Origin: Limanda limanda
Lineage: Eukaryota; Chordata; Actinopteri; Pleuronectiformes; Pleuronectidae
DNA: 64,000 nt
Reading direction: 5' to 3'
Assembly: GCF_963576545.1 (NCBI RefSeq)
Contig: NC_083646.1
Location: 20,532,663-20,596,662 of the forward strand
Part shown: positions 31,542-42,235 of the stretch, piece by piece
Layout of the letters: every line of letters begins with the position of its first letter
Position numbering within the stretch: position 1 is the stretch's first letter
The notes under the pieces: generated by a model
What the model saw: only the letters and a program-made list of their open reading frames with translations
What the model was told of the DNA's origin: nothing
The model's database searches: none
Translations under genes and position numbers: made by a program

Positions 31542-32929
31542 TTAATTAAGTGATAATTTGTTTATCCAGCCCCATTCAATTTCTTTTACTGCATGTGCAT
31601 GTAGTTTTAATATTTTTGGGAGGAATATTATCTCAGTATAAGTACTACATGTTAATATTTAAGTATAATTCTTCTGCTGATGAAAACGACACACTGTACA
31701 TGTCTGTACTCACAAGTGTGGGTATTATGTGCACATGTCTTTGCCTGTTGACTAGAAAGGATGGAATGCTGAAAGACTGCTTATCCGTGGGGAGGGTATT
31801 TATATGCACATGGACGTCGTAATATCAACAGAGGGAGAAACACTGTCTTTACTGTCAAACAGGATAACTCTCCGCATGTCATATGCAGGCATGTTTGCAG
31901 TAGTTGACTTTAACAAAGACCCAGCCTGAATTTCTTACATTTTACAAATAAAACACAGTGTTAGGTGTTAACGTTTCAAACACTTTTCAGCTTTTTATAG
32001 TCTTGGTTCATTGAAAATACAGCCAGGGATGTAGCCAGGATTTAGTACTAAAGTACTAAGATCAAAACCACAAAAAGAACCAAAGCAATTGAGATTTCAC
32101 TTTATTCATTCATTCTATTCAGTTTGGAAAGCACAAATGTCTTTATGCTGTCCAGTAGGAGATACACAGAATACCAATGTTTTGAGTTTTATAAATTGTA
32201 GAGTGGATGCTCCTAAATCTGTGGAATCCCTTTGAGATTCCTCCAGAAATACAGTGGTAAAAAACACAATTTAGTCAAGGCCATTTTAATTGCTTGTGTT
32301 AATTTGTCATGTTGTCCTGACTTGTCTGACTTGGCATCTGAACTGCAATATTGTTAAAAATCTGAATTTGTTTGAATTGATAAACTGGCCCCCCTTAATA
32401 CAACAGCTGACCCCATACTGGTCCCAGGGGCTTAAATGTGCTTTAGGCAAAAACAACACACTTACAATGACAAAATCTACAGGCCTCTTGAGTTTAAAGG
32501 TTGTTATTAGCCCCCAATACTCAGAGATAATTACAATAATGTGACCTCAGTCTTCCAGGTCATAGCTCGACCTTGACTGTATATTTATCCATGCGTTACT
32601 TTGCAAATTCAAAGTAAGACAAACTTTCAACGCACCACGTTAGTAAACGAAGACTGCAAATGCATACAAGATTACAGAGGTAGGGGGAATTAGTGTGTAT
32701 AACATAGTGGTTATGCACCATTGCACCATTCAAGACTTACATACTGTAGACAGCTCCTCCTCAGTCAAACCACAAGGGTCCATTCTTACAGTGAAGTGAA
32801 ACTAGTCTCACCACTGTTTGTCTGTTCCTTCAATTTTTTCTTTTCATGAAATGTTAAGCAGATCATGTGATGTTCATAAATGTGGACCCAGGGCCAATGG
32901 AGATTCCAACATACAAACAACATCTTCCT

Positions 32930-35062
32930 TTAGATCATCTCTATTCCGTGCTCAAACTCCATGACAGGTCTCTTCTCTGGTGTGAAGTCCCTGTCTGCCC
33001 TCTCTACATACCGCTGCAGAGTGCTGTAATACTGCTCACTCCTGGAAAAATTATAATATGCAGAGATCTCCTCCCATGCCTTGTGGTTGGGGAAAGGAAA
33101 TGGAACCGGGTCCTTGTTCTCAAAGAAGCTCTTCAGGTTTCTCTCGGCGAGCTTGGTGGCATAGTCCAAAGCGAAGGTGTCGAAGAGCGCCTTCTCCTTT
33201 TCTGAATAGCGTTTCCAGAATGTGAGCTGCAGGTAGCTGACTTTGGAGCGACAGTTTTTACAGCAGGTTCCCAGGAGGCCCACAAACACAGAGATAATGA
33301 CAATACACCAGCCCAAGATCTGTGGACACACAAGAACGACATTATGACTTGACATTTGAGGACACACATATTATGTTTGAATAAATACAGATAATAGAGA
33401 ATTCCGCTTTAAATACCCTCCTCTACGCAAATAAAAACCTATGGTAATGCTTACACACTCAAGCTGCCAACAAGAACCATTTTAGCAGGAAATAATACAA
33501 AATATTGCTTTGCAAGTTTCTTTGTATCTCTCTCCTAATCAAATAGGTATAAAATTAAATTAAATTCTTTTGGGATATTACATTAAGATATCACCACTTT
33601 AAATAGGAAATCCCAAAACCACTGACTTATAAGATTGTTTGTCCTACATTTGTAAAAATAATTGTGTGATGTTATCAGGGTAGTCTCAGCTACAATTTTA
33701 TAAATGAAAGTCTGCGACATAAACTGGGGTTTGTTCTAAAAGACCATTGGGCTCTACAGTGCTACAGTGGTTAAAGATAGAGGTTTCTAGATTCAAACCA
33801 GAAGGCCATCTCAGGCCTTTCTGTAGTGTCTGCTGCTCCTCCTGTGATTTCTCTGGGTACACTGGTTCCCCCACAGCACAAAGACATGCAATTTAGGTTA
33901 AGTGGAGACTTTAAATTGCCCTTAGGTGAGATTGTGAGTGTGCATGACTGTCAGCCTTCCGATACGCTGGCAACCTCTCCAGGGTGTAACCTGTCTAACA
34001 CCCAATGTCATCTGGGATTGTTTCCAGCTGGATTTAGAATGGAAAATCACATCTACTGGGAAAGTATTTGTAAGAAGGGCTTCTCTTACAATAACACTTC
34101 AATAATGTTTGTTAAAACGATGTATCAGAGGGTGATTTGTTCAGACTTTTAGTGCCAAACTCCCAAAACCCTGGATCCTATATTCCCTATAATGCATCCT
34201 TCATTAAATCTCTGACCCTAACCCTGATTGTTATTTTAAACTACATTTGTAGCACAAGCTTTGTTTTGTAAATTCTTGACAGAACCAAGATGACATCAAT
34301 ATGACATCGCCATATTTATTTTCTCAGATGTCAAAAGTCTTAAAACAGAACTGTTTTCACAGCATCGGGTTGGATTACATGAGTAGTCTAATCCTCAGCT
34401 TTGACAGAAGTTACAAATTCATTGTGATGTCATAAACCCCTTCAGATGCATCTTGTTTTCAAGAGGGTACCAAAGTGCAGTTCTCAAATTAATCATATAC
34501 CCTGATGTGTGTCTCTTACCTGTGACTGGGCCCTGAGCTTCAGCAGCACCTCCATGCGGTCATCACTGGACAGTTTGGAGCGGTCACAGGGCACTCGAGC
34601 CAGCTCCTCCCGACATGTCAAGGTCTTGTTTTTACAGAACACATCCACCACCAGGTTATCATCAAGACCACTGACAGCGCATTCAAAAAATGTTCCATTG
34701 AGCAGGGCCACAGAGAGCCACATTACAGGAGCCACACAAGCCCCAGTGAAGATGCTCACGAATGTCCTTAGGCATCCGAAGCAGTTCCCACGGGGGCAAA
34801 GTTTCATGGGATTAAGGCAGCAGCCAGTGTAAACCCTCCACAACTTGCTGCTGAAGAACAGACCAAAGACCAGTAGCACGGCAGCAGGGCCCAGCAGGAA
34901 AATCAGCCCATAGGCAAAGTTCTGGTCGTGGTTGCAAGGACACTGAAAGGCAACCATGGAGAAGAGTCGCTCCCCGCCCAAAGTCAGGAGAGCCATGAAA
35001 CTATAGCCAATTGTGGCTTTCTGGTCCAAGAAAAACCGAAAAACAGCATTGAAGTTATCCAT
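32930..35062 (-). CDS. calhm5: Calcium homeostasis modulator family channel, CALHM5-like
   Basis: Two exons, 35062-34520 and 33319-32930, give 310 residues, as in other CALHMs. The family forms large-pore oligomeric membrane channels. Four hydrophobic segments are visible: about 14-35 (IGYSFMALLTLGGERLFSM), 48-70 (YGLIFLLGPAAVLLVFGLFF), 101-123, and the start of exon 2 (ILGWCIVIISVFVGLLGTCC). Extracellular Cys pairs characteristic of the family are in FQCPCNHD and in the second loop (FECA, FCKNKT, LTC, VPCDRS). N-glycosylation sequons NGT and NKT occur in that loop. A long cytosolic C-terminal helix begins SKVSYLQLTFWKRY and includes ERNLKSFFENKDPVPFPFP, close to mammalian CALHM5. The single intron between AQSQ and ILGW is conserved with the neighbouring paralogues. 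Start: MDNF, the first ATG matching family length. Paralogue number is from resemblance, not a tree. Confidence 0.9.
33762..34065 (+). mobile_element. SINE-like dispersed repeat relic
   Basis: In the calhm5-like intron. It contains the ubiquitous fish-repeat phrases gggtacactggttcccccac, caaagacatgcaattt.aggtta, aaattgcccttaggtg and ctctccagggtgtaacctgt in order, preceded by agtggttaaag. Degenerate. Confidence 0.6.
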
Positions 35063-35833
35063 GGTGTCAGGGAGGACACACTACACACAATTACCCAAAG
35101 TGAACAACAACAACAATAACAGAAAACTGTCTGTGCAGCCTATAGTCATTCCCTGCTGTCTGTTGTCTCAGCTGAGAACAAAACACAATTGCCAAGCCTC
35201 TCTATGCTCCTCCCAAGCTCTCTCACTTCTCCTCAGGCTCCTCCTTGGAGACAGTGTGACACTCCCTCCCACCCACAACCATTAACTCTTTGATAGAGGA
35301 AAGTCCCTTCTGAGCAAAGGAACAGTCCTTTTTCAGCTCTCTGTTTGTTTGCATCCCTGCAGCCCTGGCCGTGTTGAGGCATTCATTTGAAAAAATCCTG
35401 CTGGTCTGGTTCTTCAGATTACCTGATTGTTTGTTGACAGTGTCAACAACTAGAATACTGCATGAATCTACAACAGTGTCAGTCTGCTATTTGTATTCAC
35501 TCTTAAGACAAGCAGTCATTCATTTGCATGAAATGTTAAGCATGTCAACTTCATTTGATGGCAGGAGGAAAGAGGAAGTATACAACCATGCAGAATGAGA
35601 GTATTTATTCATTAGTATTAGAATGTTTCCACAGAGAGCAGAGCAGTGTTACAGAGAAAGAGGGAAGCAATCCCAAGTATCAAGTGGGAAAGTGAGGTCA
35701 TCCTCTAAGTGGTTTCTTTCCCTCAAGAGTGACTCCTCAGACTAAAACACTATTGAGTGCATTAAACTGAAACATCCTCTCCACACATGACAAACATCAT
35801 TTGTAGATGAGAATAATCTCCTCCACCTCAATA
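35063..35833. other. 5' flank of the calhm5-like gene
   Basis: Between the calhm5-like ATG and the start of duplicate unit A. No recognisable promoter element, repeat or gene. Confidence 0.5.
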
Positions 35834-35942
35834 TGAACCCTCCAATGATTAATAATGACACAGTTGTAATGGCTGAAAGCTTCAACACCTTGGACACTAG
35901 ACTAGAGAATGAACTCATCTTTGAACAGCACACAATGCTCAC
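35834..35942 (+). mobile_element. LINE reverse-transcriptase relic at the unit start
   Basis: The plus-strand reading PMINNDTVVMAESFNTLDTRL..ELIFEQHTMLT resembles the 'INNxxVExVxSFKxLGVxLDxxLTFxxHT' segment of LINE polyproteins. The same relic opens unit B at 40621-40732 with its own stop codon. It predates the duplication because both copies share it. Confidence 0.45.
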
Positions 35943-36993
35943 AGTTTAAAGAGATGTTAGTACCATATCAACCTACTAGAGCACTCCGATCCCAGAACTC
36001 AGGTTTACTTGTTGTCCCTAAAGTCTCTAAAAGTAGAGTAGGAGCCAGAGCTTTTAGCCATCAAGCCCCACTCCTGTGGAATAATCTCTCACTTTCAGTT
36101 CGGGAAGCAGACACGCTCTGTTCGTTTAAGAGTAGACTCAAAACCTTTCTTTTTGATAAAGCTTATAGTTAGAGCTAATTAGTGCGATGTTCCAAAATTT
36201 ATAAAATGGCAAAAACCCCTGATGATGCTAAGACGCACAGGGAATTTATGACACAAGACACACGGAGCTTCTCTTTCCTGCTTCTCCTTCCTTTTCTCCA
36301 TACTTATCACATCAAGGTAATTCTTATCTGATCAGTACATGTTACTAACTTGACCCCTTTCCCGGAGTTTCTGTGCCTTAGCGCCCGCGGATGCAGGGCC
36401 ACAGCTGTGGCCGCACCACGGATTATGATTGTGGATCGCGCGTCAGAGGTCGCAATTGTGGATCCAGTTCGGTGGATTCTGTATCGTGCCAGCTGATCGT
36501 CGTTGTAATGGAGGATCCTTTGTCGCGTTGGCATCGGATGATGAGGGACCACGACCGAGGCGGCAGCTGATAATGGATTCTAACTGGCGGCAGTGGACAA
36601 TGACTGTGGACTATAGTGGATCCCATCCTGATGCTGGATCGTGGTCTTGCTGGCTGCTGGCCAGAGACTGTGATTGCAGCGGGACTGCTTCACATATAGT
36701 ATTGAAAAATGTTTACCCCTCATCGATGCTGCTAAAAATCCTGATGATGTTTTCTTACACTTGACATCTATTGCACTTCTGTCCGTCCTGAGAGAGGGAT
36801 CCCTCACATGTGGCTCTCTCTGAGGTTTCTACATATTTTTACCTGTGAAAAGGGTTTTTAGTAGTTTTTCCTTACTCTTGATGAGGGTTAAGGACAGAGG
36901 ATGTTACACAATGTTAAAGCCCTATGAGACGAATTGTTATTTGTGAATGTGGGCTATACAAATAAAACTTGATTGATTAAACTTGATTGATTG
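35943..36993 (+). mobile_element. 5'-truncated LINE (L2-like) inserted in unit A only
   Basis: Opens inside the C-terminal coding part (ALRSQNSGLLVVPKVSKSR, ARAFSHQAPLLWNNLSLSVR, then FKSRLKTFLFDKAYS and stop at about 36172). It continues through a ~800-bp 3' UTR and ends with ggctatacaaataaaacttg and repeated attga units. Unit B is contiguous at the corresponding point (about 40735), so both borders are defined by comparison. Truncation at the 5' end is normal for target-primed insertion. Confidence 0.85.
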
Positions 36994-37891
36994 AGTTTGC
37001 TTAGCTGAATGTACAGTTTGTATCGGGTGCCATAGTTAAGAGAAAGAAATTACTGATGCACATAGGCTGACTGTTCACAGGTTACCAGAAGTGCACAGGG
37101 AGTGGTACACTCTTAACCACTGTACGAAGGTGACACGTATCCTGTTCAAACCTACACAAACACTGGGTGGAAATGAAACTCTTTACACATCATCACAGTT
37201 GCTGTTGTTCATGTTTAATTGATATCACTGATCTGTTTTTCTTATGTTTACAAGGACTGCAACATTTTGACTACGAACATTATTCTTGAGGAATTGCCTA
37301 CAATATGAGTTTTACGTGAGTTGCTAATAGAATATTCCATTCATAATCCTGATAATATGTTACAGAGCAGAGTCTGACGTGACTCATGTCAACATTATGT
37401 CCTACTTCTTTACACCTGAACATAACAGCAAAAGGCTGTGAAGGCTCCAAGAGGACATTTGACACTGGGATACAGGTATCGACACCTTTCTACTAATTCC
37501 AGAAATCTGTCTGTCTGTATGGTTGTTCTTCTTATCGGCCTCACACTTTGCATGTGTTCTGTTGAAGGGTGGTACAACAGCGGATATTTAGGCCATCACA
37601 TAGTGGCCACTTTAACTTCACTACTCCTTCTGTCTGTATAAAGCGTCTGTGTGTGCGGCTGTTCTGCCATTATACAGATCATCTCACATATTTCACCCAT
37701 TAAAGTCCATATTCAATTATAATAATTTTCTTTTTTGTATTTCTGTGTCAAGGAGTAAGTGTATGGATACTAAATGAAGCTAAGCTAATACATTCTTTAT
37801 CTCATAGCAAATATGAGGTCTTAAGAGCCACACCTGCACTGAGTGGAGTTCAGTGATTATATGAGTGTAATCCATACATCAGCAGACCTCA

Positions 37892-39782
37892 CTACGGAAT
37901 CGCGCAGTCGTCTACAAATTGAAGAACAGCCGGGTGGTCGTCACCAGACTCGCTTGACACAATGGAAGCCATCCTCATCATCCCGTCTTCACACTCCTGT
38001 TGTGTCTCCACATAGCGGTGCAAGGTGCTGTAGAACTGTTTTTTGGTGCTAAATTTGTAGAGGGAGGAGATCTTCTCCCAGTCTTTGTTGGAAGGGGTGA
38101 TGATGGGTTCAGCTTGTTTCTGGCTGAAGAAACTCTGAAGGTTCCTCTGGGCAAGTTCTTTGGCGTGTTTCGCGGAGAATGATTCAATAAGCTCGCCCTC
38201 CTCCTGAGCATATGCCCTCCAGAACTTGAGCTGCAGGTAGCTGATGGGGGAGCTGCACCGAGCCAGACAGGTCAGCAGCAGGCTGGACAACATGACAGAG
38301 GCGATGAGCAGCCAACCCAATATCTGTGGTGACCGTCAACACACAGTTTGTAAAGGTGAATAACACTGAACACTGAAACAGAACTCTCACATGTCTTATA
38401 CAAGGTCTCAGTAGTTACATTCATGTATAAGTCCTCTCAAAATGTAACATAATTTAATTTTATCACAACACTGTATGACTTCAAATGTACCGTATGTATC
38501 ATTTTGAATCCATCAAGTTTTTTTACTTTGATACAGCTTGGTAGCGTGGGCATTAACCTAATGATGGCCCGTGGAGCCTCTTGATGCTTAAAATATAACA
38601 ACAATCTGAAAGATTGATCTGAGAGACATATCAGTTTACACATGAAATCATAGCCACACTTAGACAAGCTGTGGCTATCAAATGTGATAAAAGTTTGCTT
38701 TTTAATGATCCATATGAAGGCAGAACTCTGCTCTTGATCCACCAATGGAAAGGTGGAATTAATATTACATATTTTTGCCACTTGTTTTAAAGAAGATACA
38801 TTTTTGCACTGATGACAGAACATCTTCATTAGCTGAGCTGTTATTGACACTCTCACTTCCTCTTTTTTTTAACGACCTGATGTTTTAAATCACTTTGGGA
38901 ACCAATGAACAAATATATATACCGTAGTATCAATTGATGTTAATTTGATCATTTTCAATTCCGTGACATTTGGAACCTTTAAACTATAAATAGGTTACTT
39001 ACAGGGCTGTTAATAGTCAACAATGCAAAATACAGTTTGAAGTTTAGGTTGCCAGATCACAGTCTTTCAGAGTTTGTCATTATCTTATGTACCATACCAA
39101 CTGACATTTTGTAGAAAACACACAGACCTGGCAACTAGCTGCTGCATGCTATTTAACACAGAGAATTGTTTTACACATGATGTTCCCCACTTGTCATTCC
39201 CCTAATTATTGCCACGCTAATTTAGACTTTGTTAATCGGCAGAGTAGCACTGACCTGAGACTGAGCTTTCAGGGCGAGCAGGACATCCTCTCTGTCTGTC
39301 TGCCGTACCCTGCCATCTCTACAGGGAAACCTGTGAAGGTTCTCACACGGGACCTTGGTCTTGTTTCTTTCACACAGATGTTGGACTGGACTAATCTGGG
39401 TCCCAGTCATCAGACACTCATAGTAGTTGCCGCTGAGCAGAGCCACAGCAATCCAGGTGATAGGTGCCACCAGCGCTGTGGTGTTGATGTGGAAGAGGAT
39501 TGTCACGGCAGTTCTGCAGCTGCACAGCTTGGCCTGGCCCTGGCAAAAACCTGTCAACAGCTTCCATGTCTTCTTATTCAGGATGTAGCCCAGCAGCAGC
39601 AGAGCCAGACCGGGTACCAGAAGAAACACCAGACCGTATATGAAGTTCAACTCATTGCAGGGACAACTGAACACCACTGAGGAGAAAATCTGCTCCCCTC
39701 CTGCTGTCAACAGGGCCAACAGTCCAAAACCAAGGTTGGACTGCTTGTTGGCAACGTTCAGAACAACCCGAAACTTATCCAT
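37892..39782 (-). CDS. calhm6: Calcium homeostasis modulator family channel, CALHM6-like, copy 1 (unit A)
   Basis: Two exons, 39782-39255 and 38323-37892, give 319 residues (human CALHM6 about 315). The N-terminus MDKFRVVLNVANKQSNLG, the first two membrane segments (GFGLLALLTAGGEQIFSSV; FIYGLVFLLVPGLALLLLGY), the third near residues 95-118 (ALVAPITWIAVALLSG) and the fourth at the start of exon 2 (ILGWLLIASVMLSSLLLTCL) give the four-pass CALHM plan. Family cysteines are in FSCPCNELN and in the second outer loop (YYECLMTG, HLCERNKTKVPCENLHRFPC). That loop holds an NKT glycosylation sequon (39357-39365). The cytosolic part contains SYLQLKFWRAY and ELAQRNLQSFF. Mammalian CALHM6 is interferon-induced in immune cells; that role here is inference. 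The start is MDKF: upstream in-frame codons extend the reading frame but lie beyond the family N-terminus. The intron (38324-39254) holds nothing recognisable. Confidence 0.9.
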
Positions 39783-41312
39783 TTGTGACTGCTGCAGCAG
39801 AGGGACAGGATACACTTTAACTGTAACACTTTCACTTCCACCTTTTTCTATCTGACTTTCGAGACTCCTCACATCCCCGCCCCCTCTAACAACCACTACC
39901 ACCCAGAGATGCCACTTCAGTTCTGCTAAATAACTGGAGGATGCAGCTGTAATTTTCAATAGATAAACATGACAAAGATTTAATGATTAACATTTCCAAG
40001 GGAAATCACCGTCTGTGGGTGAACTGGGGCTGGATAATGTAAAGTCACTAATGTTAGCGGAATAAAAGTATTCATAGCAGAGTAAACATAGAAAGAACAA
40101 AACAGGGTGATCAGACTAAAAAGGGAAGTTGTTCCTGAAATGACTCGAAAACGTTTTTTTTTCCAAATTAAATCCTGCACACATTTAAAGTTATAAAGTA
40201 TTTCCATCTAATTGTTAAACTCTTGAAATTAAAATTAAAGCACGGACCACAGAAGTGTTGTGAAACATATTGGCCATCTTCCTTGCTTCTTCTATTTTTG
40301 TATTTGTTAGATCGTATATATGTATAATGTCACACTTAAATATTTCATCATCAGACACATTTGTGTATAATGATGTAAACATACAAGTTTTCGTTTTCTA
40401 ATGATGATTCCTTGTTCTTAAGGGGAAAAACCTGTCTAGACCCTATTATGATTACTGCCAGACCTGTTCAAACCAAACTTTACTTAGAACATGTCTGATA
40501 ATGTGAAGCAGGCTATTTCCAAAATTAGCACATGATGCTGTGAACTACAGTTATTCAACAATAAATGTGAAACAAAGTCACCGCAATCTATCAATCTGGA
40601 AAGGGTCACAAAACCCATCACTGAACCCTCCAATGATTAATAATGACACAGTTGAAATGGCTGAAAGCTTCAAAACCTTGGATTCACACTAGACAATAAG
40701 CTCACCTTTGAACAGCACACAATGCTCACAGCTTGCTTTGCTGAATGTACAATTTGTATAGGGTGCCATAGTTAGAGAAAGAAATTACTGATGCACTTAG
40801 GCTGAATGTTCACAGGTTACCAGAAGTGCACAGGAAGTGGTCCACTCTTAACCACTGTACGAAGGTGATACGTACCCTGTTCAGACCTGCACAAACACTG
40901 GGTGGAAATGAAACTCTTTACACATCATCACTGTTGCTGTTGTTCATGTTTAATTGATATCACTGATCTGTTTTTCTTCACACACAGTTATTATGTTTAC
41001 AAGGACCGCAAGATTTTGACTATGAACATTATTCTGGAGAAATTGCATTGAATATGACTTTTATATGAGTTGCTAATGGAATATTCCATTCATAATCCTG
41101 ATTATATGTTACAGAGCAGAGTCTGACATGACTCATGTCAACATTATGTCCCACTTCTTTGCACCTGAACACAACAGCAAAAGGCTGTGAAAGCTCCAAG
41201 AGGACATTGGACACTGGGATTCAGATATCGACACCTTTCTACTAATTCCAGAAATCTGTCTGTCTGTATGGCTGTTCTTCTTATCGGCCTCACACTTAGC
41301 ATGTGCTTTGTT

Positions 41313-41771
41313 AAAGGGATAGTTCACCCCAAAATTTTAAATTCATTCATTATCTAATCAACACTATGGAGTTTCAGGGGTAATCAGCATTGTAGCCAAA
41401 TCCAAAGCCAAATGTCTGTAAGCCCCGACATTGAAATTTGACTCGAAGCAACGTCATTTACACCATATTGTTGTTGCTTTATTCTTCTCCAGATCAGCAT
41501 TCGGGGGGTGGAACACAGTGGGCATGTAGGATAAAAACATTGTGTATATGACCTTGTTTCAAGTCGATTATGAATGTCGGGGCTCTGTTGTTTTTTTTAC
41601 GTTTGAAGTATTGTTCACCATTTACTTTAGTTGCATTGGATTTTGGCTGCAAAGCTGTTTACCCCTGAAACTCCAAAAGTGTTCTGTGGACTCAAACACT
41701 TCACCCACCCATCGGCATAGTGGTGAGTAAATAATGCGTGAATTTTCATTTTTGGGTCAACCATCCCTTTA
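41313..41771. mobile_element. MITE with aaagggatagttcaccc-type inverted ends, unit B only
   Basis: Left end aaagggatagttcacccc; right end, read in reverse complement, aaagggatggttgacccaaa. These are imperfect terminal inverted repeats. The ~460-bp element is absent from unit A (about 37568). This terminal sequence is very common in teleost genomes. Confidence 0.75.
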
Positions 41772-42235
41772 AGGGCCCATAGAAGTGCAATGCCAATTTG
41801 AAACTTGCGATATGTCCAATAATAGTATTTTTTCCATGCAGCTGGAACTCATCAACGGACGTGAGGAGGTCAATCAGCCACTGCATCCAGCTCGATCTCA
41901 AAGACAGCACAGTTACAAACAACAACAGGATGGACATCATTCTCCAGATTATCACATAGTGGCCACTTTAACTTCACTACTTCTTCTGTCGTCTGTGTGT
42001 GCGGCTGTTCTGCCATTATACAGATCATCTCACATATTTCACCCATTAAAGTCCATATTCAATTATAACAGTTTTCTTTTTGGTATTTCTGTGTCAAGGA
42101 GAAAGTATTTGGATACTAATAAGAAGCTAAGCTAATACATTCTCTCAGAGCAAATATGAGGTGACTCTTAAGAGCCACACCTGCACTGAGTGTAATTCAG
42201 TGATGATATGAGTGTAATCCATACATCAGCAGACC

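Larger units (their letters stand above)
29261..32929. other. Intergenic region rwdd1 - calhm5-like
   Basis: Contains the rwdd1 5' flank, a GT run (29437-29457), a SINE (30970-31232) and a short minisatellite (31475-31541). On the minus strand AATAAA at 32101-32106 is a distant candidate polyadenylation signal for the calhm5-like gene. Open stretches here (29099-29353, 31550-31822, 32290-32544) have no family resemblance. No gene seen. Confidence 0.6.
35834..40618. repeat. Tandem duplicate unit A (contains calhm6-like copy 1)
   Basis: Starts with tgaaccctccaatgattaat and ends with the segment ..tctggaaagggtcacaaaac. Both ends and most of the interior recur in the same orientation in unit B (40621-45615). 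Landmarks shared in order: the cacaggttaccagaagtgca block (37076 / 40812), the ctgtctgtctgtatgg block (about 37508 / 41258), both exons of the calhm6-like gene, and the aagttttcgttttctaatga block (40387 / 45363). Unit A alone contains the LINE at 35943-36993 and about 230 bp of extra intron (about 38490-38780). Confidence 0.9.

Noticed and set aside
36307..36807. Several overlapping open frames on both strands
   Set aside because: They fall in the 3' UTR of the LINE inserted in unit A and show no protein resemblance.
38437..38856. 139-residue minus-strand open frame in the calhm6 copy 1 intron
   Set aside because: Lies wholly in the intron, resembles no family, and most of it is missing from the sister unit's intron.
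39177..39680. 167-residue plus-strand open frame, with a near-identical one at 43304-43810
   Set aside because: Antisense shadow of the calhm6 first exon; conserved between units only because the real exon is.
39783..39959. In-frame N-terminal extension of calhm6-like copy 1 (59 codons upstream of MDKF)
   Set aside because: The extension is absent from copy 2 and from the family, is Val/Gly low-complexity, and MDKF aligns with the usual CALHM start.
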